From: a virus
Length of the DNA stretch: 35,584 bases
Strand: one strand, 5' to 3'
IMG/VR virus record: IMGVR_UViG_3300023223_000205
Span: 1 to 35,584 of that record
Part shown: positions 5,546 to 12,076 of the stretch, piece by piece
Layout: each line of letters begins with the position of its first letter
How positions within the stretch are numbered: position 1 is the stretch's first letter
Notes under the pieces: model-generated
The model's database searches: none
What the model was told of the DNA's origin: nothing
What the model saw: only the letters and a program-made list of their open reading frames with translations
Translations under genes and position numbers: made by a program

Positions 5546-6433
5546 CTACGGCTGAATCTTACTCGTGTGACCCAACTTCTCAATCACATAAGGCTCACGA
5601 ACAGGCAGCCCCTCCATCTCTCTCCACTTTTCCCAGAGGTGAGAAAGGAAAATCTTAGTGGCCTTCCTCTTCGCTCTGGCATGGATGTGACCTTTGGAGT
5701 AGTCGGGATGCTTGATTGTGTCAGCGTGTTTGGCGTCGTCAAAGATGTCTCTATAACGTCCTCCACATCTGACAAATGATTCACCGATTTTCCAACAAAG
5801 AGTTTTCAAAAACGAATTCCAGTTGGCAATTTGTCCAGCTTTTCTTTTGGCCGCAACTCTTTCAACCGTGATGTCATCGCCCCAACAATAACCCTTGAGA
5901 AGTCTTGTGATCTCAGCTTCAACATCTGTTTTCTTATCAGACCTGTCAACGTATTGTTGAGCGAATGGTTTGATAAATTCTCTCGCTGCATATTCAGAAG
6001 TGAACCATCTCTTTCCAGACTTGGCGTCAACCTCATAAGTGTGAAGACCGGCATAGGCCCAGAGACTTGAGATCGTATCAAACCGTTCAATACTTTTTCC
6101 ATACTTCTCAGATTCAGATCCAATAGAAGCAATGATTCCGGCGGCAATGACAGGCCCAACACCTTTGACATCTTCGAGAAAGTAATTCCAGATCGGACGC
6201 TCTCTCACCCATCGGGCCATTTCTGATCTGATCTCTTCCTCTGCTGACATTAATTTATCTGCCATGAAGTCGTGAAGATATTCAGCATCGGATTCAGGAA
6301 CAATGTCATCTCTAACCAAGGCTGAGATTCGGTTGCCTGTTTGAATTCTTTCTTTCTGAAGACTGTAATAAGTTCCGACAAGAAGCTTTGCAGCCTCAAG
6401 TGATGTTACTTTTGAAGGGATCTTTTTTCCCAT
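5546..6433 (-). CDS. tas: TIGR-associated (Tas) protein, nuclease-less type: Nop/IS110-C-terminal-like domain
   Basis: The 295-residue protein has an N-terminal helical region (1-80) and a helix-hairpin-helix at 85-105 (EDVKGVGPVIAAGI). Then come F118...WAYAGL at 125-130 and a C-terminal HIHARAKRKATKIF...LWEKWRE at 249-272. These are the signatures of the IS116/IS110/IS902 transposase C-terminal domain, which is related to the snoRNP Nop domain. The DEDD/RuvC-like catalytic half of IS110 transposases is absent and I see no HNH motif, so it should bind rather than cut (TasA-like). There are no IS ends. It lies directly upstream of the 36-bp array on the same strand. Its own leader (AGCTAGAAAGGA 7 bp before the ATG) and a terminator upstream separate it from the SSB genes. 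Known of the family: Tas uses 36-nt guide RNAs for sequence-specific DNA binding. Role in this phage is unknown. Confidence 0.85.
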   Translation of the reverse strand: MGKKIPSKVTSLEAAKLLVGTYYSLQKERIQTGNRISALVRDDIVPESDAEYLHDFMADKLMSAEEEIRSEMARWVRERPIWNYFLEDVKGVGPVIAAGIIASIGSESEKYGKSIERFDTISSLWAYAGLHTYEVDAKSGKRWFTSEYAAREFIKPFAQQYVDRSDKKTDVEAEITRLLKGYCWGDDITVERVAAKRKAGQIANWNSFLKTLCWKIGESFVRCGGRYRDIFDDAKHADTIKHPDYSKGHIHARAKRKATKIFLSHLWEKWREMEGLPVREPYVIEKLGHTSKIQP

Positions 6434-6440
6434 ATTATTT

Positions 6441-6452
6441 TCCTTTCTAGCT
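6441..6452 (-). promoter_or_regulatory. AGCTAGAAAGGA leader/ribosome-binding site of tas
   Basis: An exact copy of the 12-nt leader, ending 7 bp before the tas ATG. It contains the AGAAAGGA Shine-Dalgarno core. A weak -10-like TATTTT lies just upstream, overlapping the T-tract of the preceding terminator. Whether tas has its own promoter is uncertain. Confidence 0.65.
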
Positions 6453-6456
6453 GACT

Positions 6457-6487
6457 TTAAAATAAACCCGGAGGAACACCCTCCGGG
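6457..6487 (-). terminator. Intrinsic terminator between the 72-residue gene and tas
   Basis: On the minus strand CCCGGAGG (6487-6480) pairs perfectly with CCTCCGGG (6474-6467) around a 5-nt loop, followed by TTTATTTTAAA. This is a strong 8-bp GC stem with a T-rich tail. It separates the upstream SSB/Sak4-like recombination genes from tas and the array, which would lower or separately control their expression. Confidence 0.75.
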
Positions 6488-6518
6488 CCGACACTTTCCG
6501 GGCTACCGAAATTGTGTC

Positions 6519-6737
6519 TCAAACTCTTTCTACACTGTGGCGGTAATCATAATTTGCCTGCGCCTCTTCCTTGTTCTCATAGACGTGAAGTCCTTGAAAA
6601 AATAAAAGCTTCACATTGAAATCAGGATTGCCTTCAAAGAAAAACTGACACGCCTCTCTGAAAGTTTCACCCTCTCCCTCACCAAGACAGGTTGGCTCCT
6701 CATCTTTTCCACACCAAAATTCAAAAGTCCTACTCAT
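6519..6737 (-). CDS. Hypothetical acidic protein, 72 residues
   Basis: The ATG has AAGAAAGGA upstream at good spacing. The product is acidic and aromatic-rich (FEFWCGKDEEPTCLG, then ACQFFFEGNPDFNVK), possibly a small alpha/beta fold with three Cys. It is the last gene before the terminator at 6457-6487 and is probably co-transcribed with the SSB-like gene. No family recognised. Confidence 0.7.
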   Translation of the reverse strand: MSRTFEFWCGKDEEPTCLGEGEGETFREACQFFFEGNPDFNVKLLFFQGLHVYENKEEAQANYDYRHSVERV

Positions 6738-6749
6738 TTTTTTCCTTTC

Positions 6750-7193
6750 TTAGAATGGGATTTCATCAACATTGTCAGGAGCATTGAAAGCCTGAACCTT
6801 CTTCTTCTCACCACCTTTGTCAATGTACTTCAATGGTTCAAGATACCTGTTGCCCTTGTCATTCGGTGCGCCAAGAGTGAAGTCAGCAGTTCCTTTGTAG
6901 CCAACTAAATCTTGAGGCTCAGGAGCGTGGTTGAAATCAAGGCCAAGACATTCCATCAACTCTTTAAATCTCCAAAGAGCTTTGTCGCTGAACCAGAATG
7001 AATCGAAGGATTTGAAAGTCTTTCCATCTCCAACGGCAAATTCAATGGAAAGACATTCGCCCTTCCCGCCGTCTTTCTTGTCATACTTTTTCATTTCCGA
7101 TTTCTTGATTTCGAAGGGATAAGTTCCTTCAGGTTTTGGTGAGTGCTCATTCGCATCCGGGTCATATTTCTCCGGGTCGTATAGTGGTGACAT
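6750..7193 (-). CDS. DUF669-like single-strand DNA-binding protein
   Basis: The 147-residue product has an OB-like pattern: EGTYPFEIKKSEMK at the N-terminus, GECLSIEFAVGDGKTFKSFDSF, a helix around LMECLGLDF, then strands to KYIDKG. It ends with the acidic tip NVDEIPF, like the conserved C-terminus of SSBs (D-D/E-I-P-F) that recruits partner proteins. DUF669 proteins sit beside phage Sak4-type ATPases and are taken as their SSB. Here the next gene upstream is exactly that ATPase, 1 bp away. A GAAAGGA site precedes the ATG. Confidence 0.8.
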   Translation of the reverse strand: MSPLYDPEKYDPDANEHSPKPEGTYPFEIKKSEMKKYDKKDGGKGECLSIEFAVGDGKTFKSFDSFWFSDKALWRFKELMECLGLDFNHAPEPQDLVGYKGTADFTLGAPNDKGNRYLEPLKYIDKGGEKKKVQAFNAPDNVDEIPF

Positions 7194-7194
7194 A

Positions 7195-8118
7195 TCATTT
7201 CCTTTCTTGGATGATTGTTTGTAATCTGTTTCGTGTTTGATTCAATCGAGTGAGGGATGGATTTTTTCCCATGAAGCCCCTCACCTTGTCTTCAAGTTCT
7301 TTGTTGTCCAACGAGGCCAACATCTCTTCAACTTCTTTCGTCCTTTCGGCCTTCTTCATCTCAGGGGTAGCATCTAAATGCTCTCTTAGGGTAGGGTAAT
7401 CAAGGCGAATTCGGGGAGGCATTTCAAAACCGGCTCTGGACTTGACCTTCAAACCGGCCTGACCCTCGAAAATAATGTGTCTTGTTTTTTCTTTGAACTT
7501 GGCTTTGATCTTTCCGCCGTCGTCTTCATAGGTCTGGACATCACGGCAAATGTAACCAACAATGTCACACCAATCATAGAACATAGCCCATGAATGAGAA
7601 AACAAAGCGGCAGTCCTGATGCCATAATCTTCACCCAAAGGATCTTTCTCTTTGTTGATTCCATCGTGGGCGAGGATGACAACCTCCATGTCACGCTCGT
7701 TATTGATCTGATCGAGGAGGTTCAGGAATTGTTTTAAGACTTGTGTTGATGCGATAGGCCCCTGAGCGTATGCATTGAAGCCATTCTTACCTGTCTTCAT
7801 TCCTTTATAGTCGTTCTGTAAAACATATTCCTGACAGAGTTTTTCAATCCCGTCAACGGTATCAACGACAACTGTTTTCTTTTCATGTTTCGTTTCAAGA
7901 ATTTTAGTAGCCGCATCAAGACATTCTCCCCATGTCATACATCTCGGGAATGCCATGTCCTCTTCTTCAAGGTTGCCCAATCCATCTTCAGTGACTATGA
8001 AAATTGGGTTTTCGTATTCAGTGGCCAGAGTTGTTTTACCAATTCCTCCTGTGCCAAAATACATTTGTTTAGGTTTTCGTTTCTTAGGTTTCGCTAAGAA
8101 CTTGCTCAGTTCTTCCAT
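7195..8118 (-). CDS. Sak4-like RecA-fold ATPase (AAA_24), putative single-strand annealing recombinase
   Basis: A Walker A motif GTGGIGKTT lies at 22-30 and a Walker B-like KTVVVDTVDG at 81-90 (D86). A LAHDG segment at about 163 could carry the sensor. At 307 residues it fits the phage nucleotide-binding protein/AAA_24 family that includes Sak4, a RecA-core recombinase that anneals single strands and works with its cognate SSB. The C-terminal 60 residues are helical and charged. It has the AGCTAGAAAGGA leader, and the SSB-like gene follows immediately. The substrate role is inferred from family and context. Confidence 0.82.
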   Translation of the reverse strand: MEELSKFLAKPKKRKPKQMYFGTGGIGKTTLATEYENPIFIVTEDGLGNLEEEDMAFPRCMTWGECLDAATKILETKHEKKTVVVDTVDGIEKLCQEYVLQNDYKGMKTGKNGFNAYAQGPIASTQVLKQFLNLLDQINNERDMEVVILAHDGINKEKDPLGEDYGIRTAALFSHSWAMFYDWCDIVGYICRDVQTYEDDGGKIKAKFKEKTRHIIFEGQAGLKVKSRAGFEMPPRIRLDYPTLREHLDATPEMKKAERTKEVEEMLASLDNKELEDKVRGFMGKNPSLTRLNQTRNRLQTIIQERK

Positions 8119-8125
8119 TTAATTT

Positions 8126-8137
8126 TCCTTTCTAGCT
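8126..8137 (-). promoter_or_regulatory. AGCTAGAAAGGA leader/ribosome-binding site of the Sak4-like gene
   Basis: An exact copy of the 12-nt motif ending 7 bp before the ATG of the ATPase gene. Its first base lies in the stop codon of the upstream 54-residue gene. No promoter -10 is seen at the position used in the other copies, so here it probably acts as a translation signal. Confidence 0.65.
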
Positions 8138-8301
8138 TATAAATCGTTACTATTTTTATCGTCAATTTTTTCTTCATTGAAAAAGTTTTTCAATTTACCG
8201 TGACCTTTTGGACAGGCTGCAAACTTTTTCTTGGTGATGATCAATTTCTCACCACACTTCTCACATGTTTCAACTGTGAATCCAGTTTTCCTCTCCGTCA
8301 T
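8137..8301 (-). CDS. Small zinc-ribbon-like protein, 54 residues
   Basis: The ATG at 8301 overlaps the TGA of the nuclease gene and the frame ends with TAA at 8139-8137. The N-terminal half has C13-x2-C16 (TCEKCGEK) and C30 with H34 (AACPKGHGK), a likely single zinc site. The second half is charged (FNEEKIDDKN). It lies between the Fe-S nuclease and the Sak4-like ATPase, so a role in recombination is possible. No family is recognised. Confidence 0.65.
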   Translation of the reverse strand: MTERKTGFTVETCEKCGEKLIITKKKFAACPKGHGKLKNFFNEEKIDDKNSNDL

Positions 8302-9293
8302 ATCTTTATCTCAGGATGTTTAAATTCTTTGTCTTGAAAACAGGGTGCATCAATTGATTGAATACCGGCACAGACGTTGAAGAATGAACAAAGTTGTCTG
8401 AATTTATTTTCACAAGCATCATCATTCTGAGGGTAGGTTTCAAGTTCTTGACACCTCTTCATAGTGTTTAATGTCATGTGCATGTTGGCAGTCCAGTTGC
8501 GGATTTCCTGATCTGTGATGGTGATGTTTTTTGTAAAGGAATATTTGTTGTAGTTCTCCCTTGCTTCCTTCATCAACCTGTCCTCGAAATTCTGCAATGT
8601 CTCAACCGCTTCAGCCTTCCTCAGATCAAGAGCCTCATCAGTTTCATCTTTCCTCCTCTGTATTTTGAGAGGTGCGCCCGTCTTTGGGTTAATGATGTTC
8701 TTTAATTTATTGTCTGAATGTTTCTTTACGACTATGTATATGGAGGGGCAAATGTAATTTAATTCCACTTTGATCATGTAATGATATTGACGGATCTGGT
8801 TATCAAAGTTGAGACGAATCCAAAAGTTAGAGGAATGTTTGTCAACAGCTTCGGAGGTGGTTTTATATTCAACGATGAAATATTTTCCAGTTGCTTTATG
8901 TTTGACGACAACATCAATTCCTCCGGCCATCTTATCTTCAGTTGTTTCAAAAGGAACCACTAGAACTTTTTCAGGCTGAACTAATTCATATTCTTTTCTT
9001 CGGTCTTTCCAATATTCAAAGGTGCAGACAACGGTGAATTTGATTCTGATATTCATAATCGCTTCTTCAACGGGATCGAGAGGAGTTGAATTCTCATTCA
9101 TGTAATCATCAACCCTATCCAACATTTGTTTGACATTACAATCGGTGAAAAGAATTTCAGCAGCGTAGTGAAAGGCAGATCCCTCGTAGAAGTAGAAGAC
9201 AAATCCCTCGGTTGTTTTCATTAAGACATATTGGTAATACCATTTGCGAATGCAGGTATGGAACACGCCGTCTTCAGAATTTGTAACAATCAT
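8298..9293 (-). CDS. Cas4/RecB-like PD-(D/E)XK exonuclease with Fe-S cluster motif
   Basis: The 331-residue protein shows the RecB-family nuclease motif with D127 in MAGGIDVVV and E142-x-K144 in FIVEYKTTS. QIRQYHYM follows as the Q-x-x-x-Y helix. C14 near the N-terminus (FHTCIRKWYY) together with C294, C302 and C308 near the C-terminus (CENKFRQLCSFFNVC) matches the split four-Cys 4Fe-4S site of AddB and Cas4-type nucleases. These enzymes resect DNA ends; with the Sak4-like ATPase and SSB-like protein it would form a phage recombination set. It is the first gene of the leftward operon, directly after the early promoter. Confidence 0.85.
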   Translation of the reverse strand: MIVTNSEDGVFHTCIRKWYYQYVLMKTTEGFVFYFYEGSAFHYAAEILFTDCNVKQMLDRVDDYMNENSTPLDPVEEAIMNIRIKFTVVCTFEYWKDRRKEYELVQPEKVLVVPFETTEDKMAGGIDVVVKHKATGKYFIVEYKTTSEAVDKHSSNFWIRLNFDNQIRQYHYMIKVELNYICPSIYIVVKKHSDNKLKNIINPKTGAPLKIQRRKDETDEALDLRKAEAVETLQNFEDRLMKEARENYNKYSFTKNITITDQEIRNWTANMHMTLNTMKRCQELETYPQNDDACENKFRQLCSFFNVCAGIQSIDAPCFQDKEFKHPEIKI

Positions 9294-9297
9294 TTTG

Positions 9298-9345
9298 TCC
9301 TCTCTAGCTGCTTAATATTATGACAAATTGGAAAGGTGATTGCAA
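9298..9345 (-). promoter_or_regulatory. Leftward early promoter and leader
   Basis: On the minus strand: TTGCAA (9345-9340), 17 nt, CATAAT (9322-9317), 7 nt, then AGCTAGAGAGGA (9309-9298) and the ATG at 9293. The 7-nt distance puts the likely transcription start at the first base of the AGCTAG leader. A second promoter at 10907 has the same -10 sequence and the same spacing to its leader, which supports the call. Confidence 0.7.
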
Positions 9346-9368
9346 GCGTGTCATTTCTTTTTTATGAT
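9340..9368 (+). promoter_or_regulatory. Rightward early promoter sharing the -35 box of the leftward promoter
   Basis: TTGCAA (9340-9345) is palindromic, so the same six bases serve as -35 on the plus strand. After 17 nt comes TATGAT (9363-9368). Transcription would start near 9375 and run into the replication gene at 9484. Overlap implies that the two promoters cannot both be occupied by polymerase. Confidence 0.6.
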
Positions 9369-9374
9369 TCAAGA

Positions 9375-9460
9375 GTAACGCAATATAAATTTTGCATAAG
9401 AAAAATTTTGTTCGACCCCGCTCCAATTACTTTCGTAATCGTTGCGTTACAACGGGGTCG
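9375..9460. promoter_or_regulatory. Nested inverted repeats, possible operators or 5' UTR structure
   Basis: GTAACGCAA (9375-9383) is repeated inverted as TTGCGTTAC (9442-9450). CGACCCCG (9413-9420) is inverted as CGGGGTCG (9453-9460), and ATTAC/GTAAT (9426-9439) forms a small hairpin inside. They lie between the rightward promoter and the first plus-strand gene. They could be repressor sites, a replication-related structure or a regulatory leader. No phage repressor gene is recognised nearby apart from the RHH protein at 11939. Confidence 0.5.
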
Positions 9461-9483
9461 GACATTTACTTTTCGGGGGAAGA

Positions 9484-10230
9484 ATGGCTCGGGCAAGGAA
9501 CATCAAACCATCTATAACAACGAATGAGAAGCTTGCTGACTTGAAACCTTTTGCAAGAATCCTCTTCATATACCTGCCGATGTTTGCCGACTGTGAGGGC
9601 AAATTGGAGGACAGACCACGCCGGATCAAGGCCCAGATGTTCCCGTTCGACAGCGTGGATGTTGATAACTTGTTGACAACTTTGGATGAAGCCGGATTTA
9701 TAACCAGATATTCAGTTTCAAATTCGAACTATATTTTAATAGATAAATTTCTCAAACATCAGAATCCTCACAAGAATGAGCGCGATATTGGCTCAAAAAT
9801 CCCCTATCCAGATAAAGACGGAACTAAGACGGAAGTTGTTCCGGCGCACGACGAAACCGATCCTGCTGATTCCCTTAACCTGAGTCCTGATTCCCTTAAC
9901 ACTGATTCCAGTGGCAAGGCCAGTGTGGCTGTTGTGTGGGATTTCTTTCTCGAAACCTTTCCGGACAAAAAAATCAGCCTGACACCAAAACGTCGGGAGA
10001 AAATAAAAACGGCTTTGAAAAATAATCCAGTTGAGTTTTTAAAAACTGCCATTACAAACTTTTCAAAAGACAATTGGAAAGATCGTTATAAATTTTCTGA
10101 CATCATTCACTGTTTTAAAAATCAAGAAACAATTGAACGATGGATAAATTTCACAACAGAGAAACCAAAAACTCAAGCTCAGTTGGATATTGAAACTGAG
10201 TACGACAAATTATTCGAGGGAAAAAAATGA
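9484..10230 (+). CDS. Phage replication initiation protein (winged-helix N-terminus)
   Basis: The start at 9484 is set by CGGGGGA upstream; the earlier in-frame start at 9442 lies inside the regulatory repeats. The 248-residue protein opens with the common phage replication N-terminus: MARARNIKPSI, then L..L...ARILFIYLPMFADCEG, LEDRPRRIKAQMFP, and YILIDKFLKHQNPHKNE. A Ser/Asp-rich linker (about 110-145) leads to a C-terminal helical domain. Proteins of this type bind the phage origin and recruit the helicase loader. It is the first rightward gene and overlaps the next gene by 4 bp. Confidence 0.75.
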   Translation: MARARNIKPSITTNEKLADLKPFARILFIYLPMFADCEGKLEDRPRRIKAQMFPFDSVDVDNLLTTLDEAGFITRYSVSNSNYILIDKFLKHQNPHKNERDIGSKIPYPDKDGTKTEVVPAHDETDPADSLNLSPDSLNTDSSGKASVAVVWDFFLETFPDKKISLTPKRREKIKTALKNNPVEFLKTAITNFSKDNWKDRYKFSDIIHCFKNQETIERWINFTTEKPKTQAQLDIETEYDKLFEGKK

Positions 10231-10742
10231 GAAAAGATATTTTCAAACACATGATGCAACTTTACCGTGACCGTTACGGTGAAGAGAGAATGAACTCTAC
10301 GCTAGAGAAGTTCTGGTGGAAGAGGGCGAATGAGTTGGATGAAATTGAATTCGCTTGTGCGTTCGAACAATTGATTGATATGAAAAAGTTTGCGTTTTCA
10401 TTTCTCGATGTCAGATCTTACATGGCCGACACTCAACCCCGTGGAGATTTAATTGATTGGTCGAAAGAAAAAAAGTCTGATCAAAAGTTTTCTAAATTTT
10501 TCAATCAAAAGATTTTACAAATGCTGACTGATAAAAAATCTCGTGATGAAATTTGGAATGAGTTGAAATTGTTTTTGTTGGAAAATAACACGTTGGATGA
10601 GATCGATAAACTTGTCATCAATTTGCGCTATTCCCATCAAATGCCGGGCCTCAGAGATTTCTGTGATGAACTTCATGACTTAGCTTACAACATCCAACGT
10701 GATCCTAAGCCGCTTCAGATAGGCCAGAATCGTGAAACATGA
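10227..10742 (+). CDS. Putative helicase-loader-like protein, 171 residues
   Basis: The ATG overlaps the end of the initiator gene, as in other phage replication pairs. Residues 1-75 form a helical module (MRKDIFKHMMQLYRDRYGEE...AFEQLIDMKKFAFSFLDVRSYM). It resembles the N-terminus of G39P-type helicase loaders, with a short aromatic-charged helix pair ending in FxxxxDVR. The rest is helical and charged. No Walker motif is present, so it is not a DnaC-type ATPase. The assignment rests on position and helix pattern. Confidence 0.5.
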   Translation: MRKDIFKHMMQLYRDRYGEERMNSTLEKFWWKRANELDEIEFACAFEQLIDMKKFAFSFLDVRSYMADTQPRGDLIDWSKEKKSDQKFSKFFNQKILQMLTDKKSRDEIWNELKLFLLENNTLDEIDKLVINLRYSHQMPGLRDFCDELHDLAYNIQRDPKPLQIGQNRET

Positions 10743-10906
10743 TGGGGTTAGTGGGGTGAATAGGGTTGAGATATGAAGTGGCTGAGAATGGCTGGAAATA
10801 GGCTTAGAATTAACACCCTTAATTTTGAGCCAGAATCCTATCTTCCCCACCATATTCTCTTAAAAAGAAGGCTTTGCCCCGCGCACTTTACTTTACTGGA
10901 TTGTAC

Positions 10907-10953
10907 TTGACATTACTTTGTTGATGTGCATAATTGAGATCAGCTAGAAAGGA
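10907..10953 (+). promoter_or_regulatory. Strong promoter and AGCTAGAAAGGA leader for the rightward accessory genes
   Basis: Perfect -35 TTGACA (10907-10912), 16 nt, CATAAT (10929-10934), 7 nt, then AGCTAGAAAGGA (10942-10953) and a GTG start at 10958. This is the best consensus promoter in the window. The rest of the 215-bp gap from 10743 shows no gene I can support. Confidence 0.8.
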
Positions 10954-10957
10954 CATA

Positions 10958-11086
10958 GTGATTAAGAAAATTCAACCAGTTCATAAAACCAGTGACCGAA
11001 CATCGTCACCATTTTGGAATAAGAAAATCACAAGTAAGTTCAGCAGGGTTTTGAATGATGAGAAACAAAAGAGAGGTGATAATTGA
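10958..11086 (+). CDS. Small basic protein, 42 residues (GTG start)
   Basis: The GTG lies 4 bp after the AGGA of the leader. The frame begins MIKKIQPVHKTSDRTSS and ends with TGA at 11084-11086, overlapping the TTG start of the next gene. The product is basic and polar with no Cys and no membrane segment. It is the first gene behind a very strong promoter, so it may be highly expressed. No family is recognised. Confidence 0.6.
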   Translation: MIKKIQPVHKTSDRTSSPFWNKKITSKFSRVLNDEKQKRGDN

Positions 11087-11520
11087 AAAAGGAAACACGG
11101 ATAAAGGAAACTAAAAAAGAATTGGTCAGGCAGGTTGATCGATTGAATGATCAGATTGAATATGAAAGGCAGAGAAAAACAGAACTGTCAAATAAAATTT
11201 CTAAAATGAATGAAGCTGTAAGTACTGCTGAATCAAAATTGCAACATACCGCAGAACATTACACTAATTTGTCATGGTCAAAAGATGTTACTCTTGAAAC
11301 TTTAAATAAAGCTAATCAATTACTCTATGCAACTAAAGGAATAAAAATTGAAACTTCTAGTACTTATGGATACCAACAAGAGAATGAACGATTAATTGTT
11401 TGTGAAAAGATTTCTTCTGAAAATGCTTTGATTGAATTGGTTGGATTTATTAATGGATTAATGTTGAGGCCACAAATTCAAAGCTCACGTTCATATATAG
11501 ATGGATTAAGCCATGATTAA
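11083..11520 (+). CDS. Coiled-coil protein, 145 residues (TTG start)
   Basis: The TTG at 11083 has AGAGAGGTG upstream and overlaps the previous stop. Residues about 5-75 are a long charged coiled coil (from KKELVRQVDRLNDQIEYERQ to KMNEAVSTAESKLQ). The C-terminal half is mixed. No enzymatic motif is seen. Its place in the early-middle operon suggests an accessory or regulatory role, not a structural one. Confidence 0.7.
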   Translation: MKKETRIKETKKELVRQVDRLNDQIEYERQRKTELSNKISKMNEAVSTAESKLQHTAEHYTNLSWSKDVTLETLNKANQLLYATKGIKIETSSTYGYQQENERLIVCEKISSENALIELVGFINGLMLRPQIQSSRSYIDGLSHD

Positions 11521-11641
11521 AACTATGAAATATTGCGCTCTTTGCGGGACTGTTCTTTATGTAGGTTTGATGGTTCGAATGCATGGGCCTGACTGCATGG
11601 GTGATGTGAAAGATTTGCCAAAGCCACCGGAGAGGAAGTGA
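11513..11641 (+). CDS. Small Cys-containing protein, 42 residues
   Basis: The ATG at 11513 overlaps the end of the coiled-coil gene by 8 bp. The product has C-x2-C (YCALCGTV, residues 8-11) and later HGPDC (24-28), which could make one zinc site. It ends KPPERK. The GGAGAGGAAG at its 3' end also serves as Shine-Dalgarno site for the next gene, supporting tight packing of real genes. Function unknown. Confidence 0.55.
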   Translation: MIKTMKYCALCGTVLYVGLMVRMHGPDCMGDVKDLPKPPERK

Positions 11642-11644
11642 ATC

Positions 11645-11938
11645 ATGGATAATGAACAACTTGAACAAACTTTAAAAAAACTTTGTGCTTCAGGTAAGTG
11701 TTTAATGTCCAACATTGATAATGAAATTCATAAAGATGTAGAAAAATATCTCAAAGAAAACCCTTTTCAGGTTGCAGATTATGCCGGATGGAATTTTCAT
11801 TCAGATGTTTGGTATGACGACATATCGAAAAAATTTAATGTCTTAGTTATGGTTTATCATTGCTGTCAAGGTATTTGGGAATTTGATACGCCGGAAGAAA
11901 TCATGAAATTTTGTTGTGACAAATGGGGAGATGATTAA
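11645..11938 (+). CDS. Hypothetical protein, 97 residues
   Basis: A GGAGAGGAAG site precedes the ATG. The N-terminal 40 residues are helical and charged. The C-terminal part is aromatic and Cys-containing (GWNFHSDVWYDD, VYHCCQG, FCCDKWGDD) and looks like a small alpha/beta domain. No family recognised. Confidence 0.7.
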   Translation: MDNEQLEQTLKKLCASGKCLMSNIDNEIHKDVEKYLKENPFQVADYAGWNFHSDVWYDDISKKFNVLVMVYHCCQGIWEFDTPEEIMKFCCDKWGDD

Positions 11939-12076
11939 ATGAAAGAAAAACAAATCAGCATCTACCTCGAAACAAACCAATACAAAAAAATAAAACGTCT
12001 CGCCCAAAAAGATGGAAGGTCGATGAGTGATTTTTGTTCGAGGAAGTTGTTAGATATTTTGAAGGTGAAGAGATGA
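11939..12076 (+). CDS. Ribbon-helix-helix DNA-binding protein, 45 residues
   Basis: The ATG follows the upstream TAA directly and the stop overlaps the next start (ATGA). The sequence is a textbook Arc/CopG-like RHH: an N-terminal strand KQISIYLE (residues 4-11), helix A with YKKIKRLAQKDG (15-26), a turn RSMSD, and helix B FCSRKLLDILK. RHH proteins bind operator DNA as dimers through the paired N-terminal strands. With no other repressor visible, it is the best candidate regulator of the early promoters. Its target here is inference. Confidence 0.75.
   Translation: MKEKQISIYLETNQYKKIKRLAQKDGRSMSDFCSRKLLDILKVKR

Noticed and set aside
5128-5658. Plus-strand open frames over the array (4875-5117 and 5128-5658)
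   Set aside because: These run opposite to the neighbouring genes, follow the repeat period and enter the end of the tas gene. No ribosome-binding site or promoter supports them.
5546-6433. IS110-family insertion sequence
   Set aside because: The protein has the IS110 C-terminal-like domain but lacks the N-terminal DEDD catalytic domain, and no insertion-sequence ends or target scars are seen around it.
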